Positions 43,946 through 53,548 of a DNA stretch of 64,000 nt are shown one piece after another. The notes beneath the pieces are model-generated. The model was given only the letters and a program-made list of their open reading frames with translations, searched no databases and was not told where the DNA came from. Numbering within the stretch: the stretch's first letter is position 1; each line of letters starts with the position of its first letter. The DNA is from JANXSF01 sp043755435 (GTDB taxonomy: Bacteria; Acidobacteriota; Terriglobia; Bryobacterales; Bryobacteraceae). A program made the translations under genes and the position numbers. Location: assembly GCA_043755435.1 (NCBI GenBank), contig JAYUSZ010000103.1:1-64000 (forward strand), in the 5' to 3' direction.

Positions 43946-44494
43946 ATGAGCACCCGGCTGAAGTCACAATTAATGAGCGCCTCAGAAATTGACCGCACTT
44001 TGGTGCGACTGGCGCATGAGATTCTGGAAAAAAGTCAGGATCTAGACAAGTTGGCATTCATTGGCATCCGCCGCCGCGGTGTACCGCTGGCACAACGATT
44101 GGCTGCCAAAATCGAGGCACTGGAAAATCGCAAGGTCCCTGTTGGCATCCTCGACATTACTTTGTATCGGGACGACCTGAGCACCGTCGGGTCTTCACCG
44201 ATTTTGAACGCCACAGATATTCCCTTCGACATAACAGGCCTCGATATCGTAATGACGGATGATGTTCTTTATACCGGTCGCACAATTCGAGCAGCGCTCG
44301 ATGCCTTGTTCCACAAAGGCCGCCCAGCGCGTGTGCAATTGCTGACTTTGATTGACCGTGGCTGGCGTGAATTGCCGATTGAAGCACGCTACGTGGGGCG
44401 TATGGTGCAAACCAGCGCTAACGAAATTATTGAAGTGAAATTTCAAGAAATTGACGGAATGGAAAAAGTGCTTCTAGTGGAGAAGGATGGCTAA
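43946..44494 (+). CDS. pyrR: PyrR, pyrimidine regulator / uracil phosphoribosyltransferase
   Basis: The protein has 182 residues from ATG 43946, chosen over a GTG at 43925 as the frame there reads through leader hairpins. The type I phosphoribosyltransferase fold shows LAFIGIRRRGVPLAQRLAA and the PRPP loop IVMTDDVLYTGRTIRAALDA. PyrR binds pyr mRNA in the presence of UMP to attenuate expression and has weak phosphoribosyltransferase activity. The position upstream of pyrB and pyrC and the overlap (8 bases) with pyrB fit the classic pyr operon. Confidence 0.9.
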   Translation: MSTRLKSQLMSASEIDRTLVRLAHEILEKSQDLDKLAFIGIRRRGVPLAQRLAAKIEALENRKVPVGILDITLYRDDLSTVGSSPILNATDIPFDITGLDIVMTDDVLYTGRTIRAALDALFHKGRPARVQLLTLIDRGWRELPIEARYVGRMVQTSANEIIEVKFQEIDGMEKVLLVEKDG

Positions 44495-45395
44495 GGGACT
44501 GCTCAGCATTGAGGATTTAAGCCGGGTTGAGATTGAATCCATTTTGGATCGTGCAAAACATTTTCAACCAGCTCAGGGTGAATCGTTTCCAAGACTTGAT
44601 AAATTGCGCGGGCGTACTGTAGTGAATCTGTTTTTTGAAAACTCCACGCGTACTCGCACTAGTTTTGAAATTGCTGCCAAGCGGTTGGGTGCCGATACGC
44701 TTTCAATTACCGCCTCTGGATCGTCCGTGTCCAAAGGCGAATCCCTCGTAGATACTCTGAACACACTGGTTGCAATGCGGCCTGATGCCATTGTGATGCG
44801 CCATGCCGCCTCTGGTGCGCCGCACTTTCTTTCCCGCTATCTTTCAACGCCAATTGTTAACGCAGGCGATGGTACTCATGAACATCCAACGCAGGCATTG
44901 CTTGATGCGCGAACCATTTTGGATATTCGGGAGCGTCTCGAAAATCTGAAAGTCACCATTATTGGTGACATTGCCCACAGCCGAGTAGCGCGTTCCAACA
45001 TTCATTTGCTTTCCAAGTTCGGAGCAGAAATTGTCCTTTGTGGGCCAGCGCCGTTGCTGCCGCGTCAGTTGGCGGACATGGCTCCAGGCGTCAGTTTGAC
45101 AAACAACATTCGCCACGCCATTCAGGATGCCGACGTTATTATGATGTTGCGCGTGCAGTTGGAACGGCAGCATGAATCCAACTTTCCTGCGGGCGATTAC
45201 TTCAAGTTTTATGGCCTGCGGCTGGAACATTTAAGCTTGGCAAAACCCAATGTGCTGGTAATGCATCCTGGCCCAATCAACAGAGGGCGAGAAATTTCCA
45301 GCGACGTGGCCGATTCTCAAAGCTCAGTGATTCTGAACCAAGTGGAAAACGGAGTAGCCGTGCGCATGGCTGTGCTTGAGAGACTTCTCACCTAA
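44487..45395 (+). CDS. pyrB: Aspartate carbamoyltransferase catalytic subunit
   Basis: A 302-residue enzyme that joins carbamoyl phosphate to aspartate, the committed step of pyrimidine synthesis. The carbamoyl phosphate loop is FFENSTRTRTSFEIAAKRLG, and the HPTQALLDARTI and IGDIAHSRVARSNI regions bind carbamoyl phosphate and aspartate. LVMHPGPINRGREI closes the active site. No regulatory chain (PyrI) gene is adjacent. It overlaps pyrR by 8 bases and is followed by pyrC after 8 bases. Confidence 0.95.
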   Translation: MAKGLLSIEDLSRVEIESILDRAKHFQPAQGESFPRLDKLRGRTVVNLFFENSTRTRTSFEIAAKRLGADTLSITASGSSVSKGESLVDTLNTLVAMRPDAIVMRHAASGAPHFLSRYLSTPIVNAGDGTHEHPTQALLDARTILDIRERLENLKVTIIGDIAHSRVARSNIHLLSKFGAEIVLCGPAPLLPRQLADMAPGVSLTNNIRHAIQDADVIMMLRVQLERQHESNFPAGDYFKFYGLRLEHLSLAKPNVLVMHPGPINRGREISSDVADSQSSVILNQVENGVAVRMAVLERLLT

Positions 45396-45403
45396 AGAAA
45401 CGA

Positions 45404-46681
45404 ATGGCGAAACTGCTCATTAAAAACGGCCGCATCATAGACCCAGCATCGGGCTTTGACCAAGTGGCAGATCTGTTGATGGAAGACGGACTCATCTCTG
45501 GCATCGGCCAAAATTTGACATCCCCTGGTGCAGAGTTATTCGATGCCAGCGGAATGATTGTGGCTCCGGGCTTCTTAGACATACACGTCCATTTGCGTGA
45601 ACCAGGCTTTGAACACGCGGAGACGATTGAGAGCGGTGCCAAAGCTGCTGCTGCTGGTGGGTTCACGTCGATTTGTTGCATGCCCAACACATCGCCGGTG
45701 AATGACAATGCGACGGTGACCAGCTACATAGTAGAGCGGGCGCGCCGCCTAGCGATAGTGAATGTATACCCAATTGGCGCGATCACGAAAGGAAGCCAGG
45801 GCGAAGAACTAGCCAGCATTGGGTCAATGGCCCAGGCTGGTGTTGTTGCCATTTCCGACGATGGCAAGCCGGTGATGAATTCGCGCATTATGCGCCGAGC
45901 CATGGAAACAGCCAAGTCATTCGGGCTTCCAGTGATTGATCATTGTGAGGATTTAAACCTGAGTTCTGGTGGCGATATGCACGAAGGTTTGGTGTCCACC
46001 AATCTTGGATTGCGTGGTATTCCCTCTTGTTCTGAAGATGTAATGGTGGCGCGGGATCTGCTGCTTGCCGAACTCACTGGTGCTCGATTTCACGTTGCCC
46101 ATATTTCCACCGAACGTTCCGTGAAGATGGTGGCCTACGCCAAAATGAAGGGCTTGGATGTGAGTTGCGAAGCTACTCCGCACCACTTTGCTCTTTGCGA
46201 TTCCGATATTCTTCCCTACGATTCCAACTACAAAATGAAACCGCCATTGCGCGGTCATGGGGATCTTGGTGCTGTGATTGATGGTGTGGTGAATGGCACC
46301 GTTGAGGTGTTAGCAACCGATCATGCGCCGCACGCCGGATCGGAAAAGATGCAGGAATTTGAGCGCTGTCCGTTCGGCATAACTGGCCTTGAAACCGCCA
46401 TTGGGTTGACGCTGGAACATCTGGTGCATCCCGGCAAAATTTCAGTGAAACGAATGGTTGAGCTGTTTACAACCAACCCTGCGCGCATCATGAATCTACC
46501 GCGAGGTACTTTGGCCAAGGGTGCTTCCGCTGACGTAACCATCTTTTCAACAGATCACGAATGGACTTACGACGTGAGCCAGACTTATTCAAAAAGTAAG
46601 AACTCGCCGTTCGATGGACACAAGTTCAAGGGTGGACCCGAGGCAACCGTTGTGGCGGGCAAGTTGGTTTGGTCCAGATAA
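45404..46681 (+). CDS. pyrC: Dihydroorotase, class I
   Basis: A 425-residue enzyme cyclising carbamoyl aspartate to dihydroorotate. The metal site opens with FLDIHVHLREPGFEH (HxH). Later catalytic residues lie in ITKGSQGEELASIGSMAQAG, VIDHCEDLNLSSGG, FHVAHISTERSVKMVAYAK, EATPHHFALCDSDI and EVLATDHAPHAG, giving the metal-ligating His set and the catalytic Asp. Third gene of the pyrR-pyrB-pyrC run; its stop is 1 base from the convergent DUF6807 gene. Confidence 0.94.
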   Translation: MAKLLIKNGRIIDPASGFDQVADLLMEDGLISGIGQNLTSPGAELFDASGMIVAPGFLDIHVHLREPGFEHAETIESGAKAAAAGGFTSICCMPNTSPVNDNATVTSYIVERARRLAIVNVYPIGAITKGSQGEELASIGSMAQAGVVAISDDGKPVMNSRIMRRAMETAKSFGLPVIDHCEDLNLSSGGDMHEGLVSTNLGLRGIPSCSEDVMVARDLLLAELTGARFHVAHISTERSVKMVAYAKMKGLDVSCEATPHHFALCDSDILPYDSNYKMKPPLRGHGDLGAVIDGVVNGTVEVLATDHAPHAGSEKMQEFERCPFGITGLETAIGLTLEHLVHPGKISVKRMVELFTTNPARIMNLPRGTLAKGASADVTIFSTDHEWTYDVSQTYSKSKNSPFDGHKFKGGPEATVVAGKLVWSR

Positions 46682-46682
46682 C

Positions 46683-47648
46683 TTATTTTGCGTAAGCAGC
46701 CCACAGCTTTTCGATTCCAGCTGTTTTCGTATCCCCCGGATGGATCACAACTCGATAGCGAAAGTGCAGTTTGCCGCCCTTTTCAAGCAGTACTGTGCCA
46801 TCCTCGCCCTTTTCCTTTCCGAAGGTATTCCGACCAAACGGGTTCGCGGCAAACAGGCCATAAGCTCTGACGTGCCAACGGGCGCGCCGGGAATTTTGAG
46901 GATGATCAAAAATTGCAATCCCCAGCTTCTCGCCGTCTACTTCGCCAGCATAGTCAATCCAGTTAGATGCCTTGCCCCACACTGCAGGCTCGCCAGTTTT
47001 GCCTTCAGCGTTGCTGATTACGCCAGTGTGCGGCTGATCATCCACAATTCCACGACCTGTATTTTTGCCTTCCTGCAATACTCTGGCCATGCGAATTCCC
47101 AGCACCCCATCCTTTGAATCGTCAAACTTTACTTTGTCAGCTGTTGCTAAAAGAGTGATATCCAAATCCACCACACGAAGCGCTTTTGTTTTTCTAAACG
47201 TCATCACGCGCGTTTCTTCAAGCAGTTTCGCCCCATCGGGGGCTGTCCAACTCATCAAGGCGGAGATGGTGCCAGAATTCTTTCCACCCTTGGAACCTGT
47301 GATTTTATCCACTGTAATTTTCCCCCGGATAGGCGTCTTATAGCTTGTCTCGTTGTTCCAGAAATCGAAGCCATTCACGCGGTCGTGGGCAAACCATAAG
47401 CCTCTTTGATGAGGATGATCTACGGGTTCTCCAGCCACCTTTTCCATTGGAAAGTAGCGCGTTACCACTTTGCCGGAAGCTGAGCGCAGCGGATGCAGGT
47501 AGGGTTTCATTGCTTCGCCACCAGTTAGGATGAAGTCGGTGAATGGCTTTCCGTCAATTTCAACCCGCACTCGATCCGTCTCAGTTTTAATCACAACCTG
47601 TGCTGAACAAATTGCAGCATTAACGATAAAAACAATAATCTTGTTCAT
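46683..47648 (-). CDS. Exported PmoA-like DUF6807 protein
   Basis: This 321-residue protein has a signal peptide (IIVFIVNAAICSAQ). The core includes LTGGEAMKPYLHPLRSASGK, then MEKVAGEPVDHPHQRGLWFA with HDRVNGFDFWNNET, the hallmark of the PmoA/DUF6807 family often near sugar-metabolism genes. The Asp/His region is probably a metal or substrate site. It follows the sugar-binding lipoprotein gene, which suggests a role in carbohydrate uptake or breakdown. Function is not established. Confidence 0.75.
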   Translation of the reverse strand: MNKIIVFIVNAAICSAQVVIKTETDRVRVEIDGKPFTDFILTGGEAMKPYLHPLRSASGKVVTRYFPMEKVAGEPVDHPHQRGLWFAHDRVNGFDFWNNETSYKTPIRGKITVDKITGSKGGKNSGTISALMSWTAPDGAKLLEETRVMTFRKTKALRVVDLDITLLATADKVKFDDSKDGVLGIRMARVLQEGKNTGRGIVDDQPHTGVISNAEGKTGEPAVWGKASNWIDYAGEVDGEKLGIAIFDHPQNSRRARWHVRAYGLFAANPFGRNTFGKEKGEDGTVLLEKGGKLHFRYRVVIHPGDTKTAGIEKLWAAYAK

Positions 47649-47679
47649 AAATTTCCTTGATCATATCCCACAAGCCACG

Positions 47680-48639
47680 TCATCGCCTACCGTTTTCTCC
47701 TTGGGGGAAAAGCAGTTTTCGGATGTCTGGATTTTCCAACCCGGCCTTGTCTATTTCTCTAACCGGCAAATCCAAACGTTTCAATGGCGACTTTCCAGCT
47801 AGTTTTTCAGCCAAGGTTCGAACTGCCTCATAACCGATTCGCACCGTGTCTTGAACCAGCATCAAATCAATAGTTCCTTCCCTCAAAGCCTCCACATGCG
47901 ATTCGCTAGTATCGAAGGTGATTAACTTTACCTTGCCACTGAGATTGCGCGTCCGGATTGCCTGAATGGCCCCTAGCGAACTGGCTTCGCTGGAAGCAAA
48001 CACTCCGTCCAGGTTCGGATTTGCTGTCAGGATATTTTCGGCAATGGCGCGAGCCTTTGCCCGGTCAGACATGCCAAATTGTTTGGCTGCAATTATCATT
48101 TGAGGAAACTCCTTGGCCATGGTCTCCTCGAAACCTTGTTCCCGCAGCACCGTGGATGAACCACCGGGCTTATGGGCAACAATCGCAATTTTGCCTTTGC
48201 CTTTGATTAACCCAGCCAGACGTCGCGCTGCGGTGCAGCCTGCTTCAAAATTTCCAGTGGCCACGAAGCTGACATAGTTTTCCACTTTCACGCCTGAGTC
48301 GAATATCGTTACGGGAATGCCGGCATCAATCGCCCGTTGGACAGGAGCCGCTAGGGCATTTTCGTCGGTTGCGGAAATTGCTATGGCGTCCACATGCTGG
48401 GCAACCAGGGAGTCTACAATTTGGATCTGCCTGCCGTGATCGGTTTCCTCATTGGGTCCGTTCCACAGAATATCGACGCCAAATTCTGCCGCCGCCTGAT
48501 CCACTCCCTTGTGAATGGTGACAAAGAAGAGGTGGGACGTGGCTTTGGGAACCACCGCAATTAACTTTGGGTGCTTGCGCGTACACGACGCCAAAACTAC
48601 AATGGGCAGAGGCAACAAAGCTCGCCGGGAAATAGTCAT
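47680..48639 (-). CDS. Periplasmic sugar-binding lipoprotein (RbsB-like)
   Basis: The protein has 319 residues. The signal peptide ends in a lipobox (PIVVLASC), so it is anchored. The fold is that of periplasmic-binding-protein type I: LIAVVPKATSHLFFVTIHKG, AIAISATDENALAAPVQR, IPVTIFDSGVKVENYVSFVA, GVFASSEASSLGAIQAIRTR. Ribose or related sugars are usual ligands. No permease or ATPase genes are nearby, so it may be an orphan component working with a distant transporter. Confidence 0.8.
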   Translation of the reverse strand: MTISRRALLPLPIVVLASCTRKHPKLIAVVPKATSHLFFVTIHKGVDQAAAEFGVDILWNGPNEETDHGRQIQIVDSLVAQHVDAIAISATDENALAAPVQRAIDAGIPVTIFDSGVKVENYVSFVATGNFEAGCTAARRLAGLIKGKGKIAIVAHKPGGSSTVLREQGFEETMAKEFPQMIIAAKQFGMSDRAKARAIAENILTANPNLDGVFASSEASSLGAIQAIRTRNLSGKVKLITFDTSESHVEALREGTIDLMLVQDTVRIGYEAVRTLAEKLAGKSPLKRLDLPVREIDKAGLENPDIRKLLFPQGENGRR

Positions 48640-48656
48640 TCAGCTATTTCAGCAGA

Positions 48657-49586
48657 CTATTTGTCCCGGCGGAACCAGCTCTTTTTCTTTTCGTCCAATT
48701 GAGAGTTGAATACGGCACCAAGCAAGCGGCCCTCAGGGATGGTTTCCTTCAATTGGGCAACCTCGCTGAATTCCGTGACTCCCTTGCGCATTACCAGCAA
48801 ATTGGCATCTGCATAGTTTGCCAATAACTCTGCATCGGAGGAATCGGATGAAGCGGGGCCATCCAGAATGATCCAGGCAAAAGTACTGCGGAGTGATTCC
48901 AAAAGCAAAGGCAACCGACGGAAATCAACGCTGTCCATGCGGTTTTCATTGGCTCTTCCGGCAGGCATGACGAATAGGTTGGTCTCGCCCACCTGGTGCA
49001 CGGATGGCTCCCATTGCCCACTGCGAACAGCCTCAGGGACACCCGCACTTTTGGCTACTCCTAAAGCCGTGCTCATCTCATTAGAAAAGGGATTCAAGTC
49101 GATGATCAACACTTTTTCGTCGCTACCCAATGCCAAGGCAGCGGCCAAATTTGTAGCAACAAAGGATTTTCCGTTCTTGGCAGTCGGGCTGACGATAGCT
49201 AGCAACTGAAGGGGTACATTTCCGGTTGCCCACTCCCGTTTTGCCAAGCTTACGCGGGCTCGCAACAAGCGAAAGACTTCCACATATTCTTTCTTGCACT
49301 TGGGATGAAGCACGGAAAAAACCTGGAGGCACTTTTCCCAATCAAGCTTTGGTGCGACGGTTGTTTTAGTGGTTACTTCAGGTGAAACTTCATTTTGAAA
49401 ATCGCCATTCAAGTTCGTCCCTAAAGCAGCGGGAACCGGTTCAGGGATTTTCCTTTCCGCGCGATGCAATCGGTCCACCAGACGCAACATTTGCTCAACA
49501 CTGTTTTCAGCTTCCAGCGCCAAATCTTGAACGGCTCTGTGAGCCAAGGATTCTGGGGATTTGTTGGTTGTTTCGTCTATGGCCAT
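48657..49586 (-). CDS. CpsD-like exopolysaccharide ATPase
   Basis: The protein has 309 residues. A degenerate Walker A (LLAIVSPTAKNGKSFVATNL) with GKS, then Walker A' (VLIIDLNP) and Walker B (WIILDGPAS), match BY-kinase/ParA-like ATPases that accompany Wzz chain-length proteins. The C-terminal tail (QLDEKKKSWFRRDK) lacks an obvious tyrosine cluster, so autophosphorylation may be reduced. The start ATG overlaps the Wzz-TPR stop by one base (TAATG), placing the two in one operon for polysaccharide export. Confidence 0.75.
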   Translation of the reverse strand: MAIDETTNKSPESLAHRAVQDLALEAENSVEQMLRLVDRLHRAERKIPEPVPAALGTNLNGDFQNEVSPEVTTKTTVAPKLDWEKCLQVFSVLHPKCKKEYVEVFRLLRARVSLAKREWATGNVPLQLLAIVSPTAKNGKSFVATNLAAALALGSDEKVLIIDLNPFSNEMSTALGVAKSAGVPEAVRSGQWEPSVHQVGETNLFVMPAGRANENRMDSVDFRRLPLLLESLRSTFAWIILDGPASSDSSDAELLANYADANLLVMRKGVTEFSEVAQLKETIPEGRLLGAVFNSQLDEKKKSWFRRDK

Positions 49587-52500
49587 TAGTTCACCGCCGA
49601 TCGTTCCATTTCGCTGCGTACCTTTGTTGATTCGCCGCGCCGGATCATCGCAAGCATTCTTTCCGTATTCGATTTGTCACGGTCTGGTAGCCACTGCATC
49701 ATTTCTTCAAGAACCGCAGAAGCATTGCGGTTCATCCCCATACGGAGATAAATGTAGGTGAGCGTGTCATGTATTTCCACACTCTTTGGCATGGATCTCT
49801 TGGCGTCTTCGGCATAGTGCAACGCGGTCTGGAGATCTTCCCCTGCGCGTGCCATAAGGTATGCCAGATTGTTGAGAGCATATGCATTGAATTTGTCCCG
49901 CTTGATGGCTTCCAGATAAGCGGTTTTGGCTTGCGCTGAATCACCGGCTGTTGCCATCAAAACGCCGTAGTTGAGCCAAGCCCTGGCATCGTCCCCACCC
50001 TGTTGCTGAATAGCTTTGTATTCCGCAGCCGCTTGTTTTTTGTCGCCAGATAATCCAATGGCGTTGGCGTATCCTAATCGAAACTCTGTGTTCTTGGGAA
50101 ACTCAATCATTAATGATTTGTACTCTTGAATTGCCAATGGGAGGTCTCTATTGTGCAGCGCCAACCCTGCTGTCAAAGAGCGAATTTCGGAATTGTGAGG
50201 AAACGTCGGTCTCGATCGTTGCAGCGTTTTCAGGGCTGAGACGGCTCTTCCTCCTGCTGCATCCCATTGTGCTTTCATTAGAACCGGCCGGACGTCTTTT
50301 GGTGCAAGTTTCTGGGCTCTGTCAAGCAGAGAAGCAACCTCTTTGTCGTTCTGCAGACTGCTTTGAGCTCCTGCTAATGTCAGAATCGCTTCCAAGTCAT
50401 TTGGATCCTGCTCCAGAATTTTTGCCAACGATGCTTCTGCTTCTGCAGGTCGCTTTCTGGCCAAACTTGCCTTAGCTTGAAGAATTAATGCGGGGGTATA
50501 CCCAGGAGCCCGTTGAAGCAATGCATGCAAACGGTCTTGGGCGGAAGAAGGTTTTCCGGCCAATAGATCCGACTCGGCTAGGGCAATCCAGCCTGGAGCA
50601 TAGTTTGGGTCTAACGTGACGCTACGTTCCAACTGCTTTTCCGCTTTCACTAAATCACCAGCCCTTAAATACGCTCTACCAAGATGGAGGCGGACAAACG
50701 AAGAGTTTGGCATTTTGCTGAGAATCGTTTCCAGCTTCGCCCTGGCTGCATTTCGTTGCCCCTCCGTTTCTGAGTCAATTTGAATCGCAGCCTGATAGGC
50801 ATTCAACAGCGGATCATTGGGGCTTAACTTAAGTTCTGATTCAAGAATTCTTTTTGCCGCCGCAGGGTTTTTCTTCATTATTTGAAGGTCCATCAAGCGG
50901 GTGGAATACATGTTTCTGGATGACGGGTGCTTGGTTCGGCCCAATTCAAACCAGTTCTGGGCTTCTTCAAACAGTCCCCTGTGCAACCAGAAATCCCCGA
51001 CTTGAGCTTCGGTTAAGTCCTGTTGTTCATACTTTGATGCAACCTGGGTTACTATCGCCAACGCACCTGCGCGGTCTCCAGATGCGTCTAAGTGTGCAGC
51101 TAGTTGAAGAGAGACGACAATGCTCTGCATTTTTTCGGCCTTCAGCTCTAGAACCTTCCGGGCCTCTGCGGTTTTTCTTTGCTCCATCAATTGCAGATAA
51201 AGGAGATCGTATGCTGGCCCGTAGGTATTATTTTCGACCAGCAAATTGGTCAGCAGAAGTTTTGCTTTTTCAGTTTGGTTGCCTTGGAAGTACACTGCCG
51301 AAAGTTGTGCAACCAATGCTGGATCTTTGGTTTCTTTCCCAATGGCTTTTTCAAGAAATGCAATGGCTTCGCCTGTTCGGCGTTGCTCAATTAGGACTTG
51401 CGTTTTCAACCGGTAACCTTCCGTTGCATCTGGCCACTTTTCCATAAGCCGTTGTGCTTGATCTTCCACTTCGCGCAAAAGAACAGTGGGCCTGCCGGGA
51501 TCTGCGAAATAGACTTGGTATGTAAGTTCGGCCAGCTTCACAAGAACGTCTTTTCGGTTTGGCAGTAGTTCTACCGCACGAATTAAGTGTTCACGTGCCT
51601 GTTTTGTTTGGGCGGTCTCGCGTAAGGCTTGGGACAATTGAAAATTTGCCGTCCCGTTTTTCGGCTGCCGTTTCAGTACTTGCCTGAATAGCAATATGGC
51701 ACTATCGTAATCCCCTTTTGCAGCAAGCTGCTCCCCCTGCTTCAACAAGGATTCAGCAGAACGGGAGTTGCAACTGCTTGTAAGAAGCAACGCCGATAGC
51801 AAAACACTAATCAGACCACCCATGGCAAAGTTTTGTCGTGCTTGTGTTAAGAGTACTGGGCCCTGAGGTAATTCTGCCAACAAAGGAATGTTTCCAAGCA
51901 ATGCCAAGTGTTTGGCCGTGCGAACTTGAGGACGTCGAAGAAACGAGAATAGCCCTAATAGGGACCCAAACGACAAGCCGCCTATTAGGCCAGCGGCTAT
52001 TCTTATAAGCGCAATCGGTTGTTCCGCCGAATCGGGGAACGTTGGAGGTTCAATCAATTCCACGGTTTCACCTTGCCCGCGACGTTCCATGTTGGAGGCA
52101 ACTTGAGATTCCCGCTGCTTCCGATTCAATTCAGAATACTGCTCTTTCAATACGGTATATTCGCGGTTTAGCACGAGACGTTCCATTTCGCTATCTGGCG
52201 CTGGTGCAAGACTTTCACGAAGTGCATTCATCTGCCGCTTCAATTGTGCTTCTTCTGCCATAAGCGCTGATCGCGAAAACTCCAGAGCTTGCAATTCCGC
52301 TTTTGCCCTCACCAATTGATTTGTGAACTGCTCTCGACTGCTTTCCCTAGCCAATTTAGCTTCCTGTTCTTCTACCCGCCTTAGGGCGTTTTCTGCTTTT
52401 GTTAACGACTGTTCCACGAACTCACGATCCGCCTGCCCCGGCACATACCGCGCCCTGGCTTCGTCAACTTTGGCTCTCAACGCTAGAACGTTATCCCTGG

Positions 52501-53359
52501 CACGATCACCGCTTAGAGTTGGTGGCGCGCTGCCCGGTTGTGAAAGTGGTGACTGATCTACAGTGGCAATTTGACCTTCCAATGCCGAAATAATTGAACG
52601 CTTAAATGTTCTGTCTGAGTTGGCCGCGCGAAGATCTTTTTGTACTGCGGACATCCGGGAATCTACATGGTGCATTTCTTCCACTTCAAACGTGTATTGA
52701 GTTGTTACCGTTTGAGTCGGGGAGGGCAATGAACCGAGTTTGGCTTCCATTTCCATCAACTGGTCCAGAACCTTCTTCACTTCTTGCTGCAAGAATTCCG
52801 TTGTGCCAATGGACTGTTCCCCACGGTAACGCCGGTTTTCCTCGTAGATCAGTTCTACTATCCGCTGTACAACTTTTTGCGATTGCACGGGGTTGGAATA
52901 CTGGAAGGAAATCAAGATTGTGGGAACACTTCGTGTGTTGTTCTCGCCAGTAGTAACACCGTGTATTTGTAAGTTTTGCTGAAAGTGCGGAACAAGATCG
53001 GCAATGGTTGAAAGGATTCGGCGTTCTGGATAGAGCCCAAAACTTTCAATCATTTTGGTGCCCGTCAATCGGCTATTTACCAATTGCGTCAGTGCGAATA
53101 TGCGTTGATCCACTTGCATCGCAACGTTCGGAGTTACATATTTTTCAGCGACTTGCGGTGGGATGAACCGCACTTGGGCACGGGAAACATATTGATCAGG
53201 GAAGAAATGAACCACGCCAAAAGTGATGACAGCGCCTATAAATCCCCATAGTACAATACGCTTGTAGTATTGCTTCAACAACCAGGTGGTGTCGGAAGCT
53301 GCACTAGTGGCTAACCAATCGGAAAAATTGAGAGACCAAAGTCCTCTAGGCGGTATCAT
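49586..53359 (-). CDS. Wzz/GumC chain-length protein fused to TPR domain
   Basis: The protein has 1257 residues. An N-terminal membrane helix (~35-51, VLWGFIGAVITFGVVHFF), a coiled-coil periplasmic part (~190-430), a second helix (~448-472) with LFSFLRR and a cytoplasmic stretch form the Wzz/GumC unit. At ~513-530 MGGLISVLLSALLLTSSC resembles a lipoprotein signal with Cys530. The remaining ~720 residues are about 20 TPR repeats, as in PEP-CTERM-type polysaccharide TPR lipoproteins. The frame is continuous, so the fusion is real in this sequence. The internal Met513 (codon at 51823) could also be a separate start. It is followed by the CpsD-like gene. Confidence 0.8.
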   Translation of the reverse strand: MIPPRGLWSLNFSDWLATSAASDTTWLLKQYYKRIVLWGFIGAVITFGVVHFFPDQYVSRAQVRFIPPQVAEKYVTPNVAMQVDQRIFALTQLVNSRLTGTKMIESFGLYPERRILSTIADLVPHFQQNLQIHGVTTGENNTRSVPTILISFQYSNPVQSQKVVQRIVELIYEENRRYRGEQSIGTTEFLQQEVKKVLDQLMEMEAKLGSLPSPTQTVTTQYTFEVEEMHHVDSRMSAVQKDLRAANSDRTFKRSIISALEGQIATVDQSPLSQPGSAPPTLSGDRARDNVLALRAKVDEARARYVPGQADREFVEQSLTKAENALRRVEEQEAKLARESSREQFTNQLVRAKAELQALEFSRSALMAEEAQLKRQMNALRESLAPAPDSEMERLVLNREYTVLKEQYSELNRKQRESQVASNMERRGQGETVELIEPPTFPDSAEQPIALIRIAAGLIGGLSFGSLLGLFSFLRRPQVRTAKHLALLGNIPLLAELPQGPVLLTQARQNFAMGGLISVLLSALLLTSSCNSRSAESLLKQGEQLAAKGDYDSAILLFRQVLKRQPKNGTANFQLSQALRETAQTKQAREHLIRAVELLPNRKDVLVKLAELTYQVYFADPGRPTVLLREVEDQAQRLMEKWPDATEGYRLKTQVLIEQRRTGEAIAFLEKAIGKETKDPALVAQLSAVYFQGNQTEKAKLLLTNLLVENNTYGPAYDLLYLQLMEQRKTAEARKVLELKAEKMQSIVVSLQLAAHLDASGDRAGALAIVTQVASKYEQQDLTEAQVGDFWLHRGLFEEAQNWFELGRTKHPSSRNMYSTRLMDLQIMKKNPAAAKRILESELKLSPNDPLLNAYQAAIQIDSETEGQRNAARAKLETILSKMPNSSFVRLHLGRAYLRAGDLVKAEKQLERSVTLDPNYAPGWIALAESDLLAGKPSSAQDRLHALLQRAPGYTPALILQAKASLARKRPAEAEASLAKILEQDPNDLEAILTLAGAQSSLQNDKEVASLLDRAQKLAPKDVRPVLMKAQWDAAGGRAVSALKTLQRSRPTFPHNSEIRSLTAGLALHNRDLPLAIQEYKSLMIEFPKNTEFRLGYANAIGLSGDKKQAAAEYKAIQQQGGDDARAWLNYGVLMATAGDSAQAKTAYLEAIKRDKFNAYALNNLAYLMARAGEDLQTALHYAEDAKRSMPKSVEIHDTLTYIYLRMGMNRNASAVLEEMMQWLPDRDKSNTERMLAMIRRGESTKVRSEMERSAVN

Positions 53360-53437
53360 AGTCCATCATTTTCGTCTTCATAGGGTACGCCTTCGTGGAG
53401 AAGGAGCTCCATCCGTAGACAAGAATTTTCTAATTCA

Positions 53438-53529
53438 TAGGGTTTATCGGTAAGAACCCTAGCAAACTTTAGGTACTAAAGCAGGTAAGGCTAGAGTTCT
53501 TCGTTGGTTACCTGCACGGTAACCTTTTT
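53438..53529 (+). promoter_or_regulatory. Leader RNA with terminator/antiterminator pairing
   Basis: Consecutive elements read 5' to 3': TAGGGTT (53438-53444) pairs with AACCCTA (53455-53461); CTTTAG (53467-53472) pairs with CTAAAG (53476-53481) around GTA; GCAGGTAA (53481-53488) can pair with TTACCTGC (53508-53515); GGTTACC (53506-53512) pairs with GGTAACC (53518-53524), loop TGCAC, followed by TTTTT. The last is a textbook intrinsic terminator; the GCAGGTAA pairing would disrupt its 5' arm. These exclusive states suggest an attenuator or riboswitch for the operon starting at 53549. No + strand gene ends upstream. Ligand unknown. Confidence 0.6.
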
Positions 53530-53548
53530 GAGCAAAATTCCGCTTACA

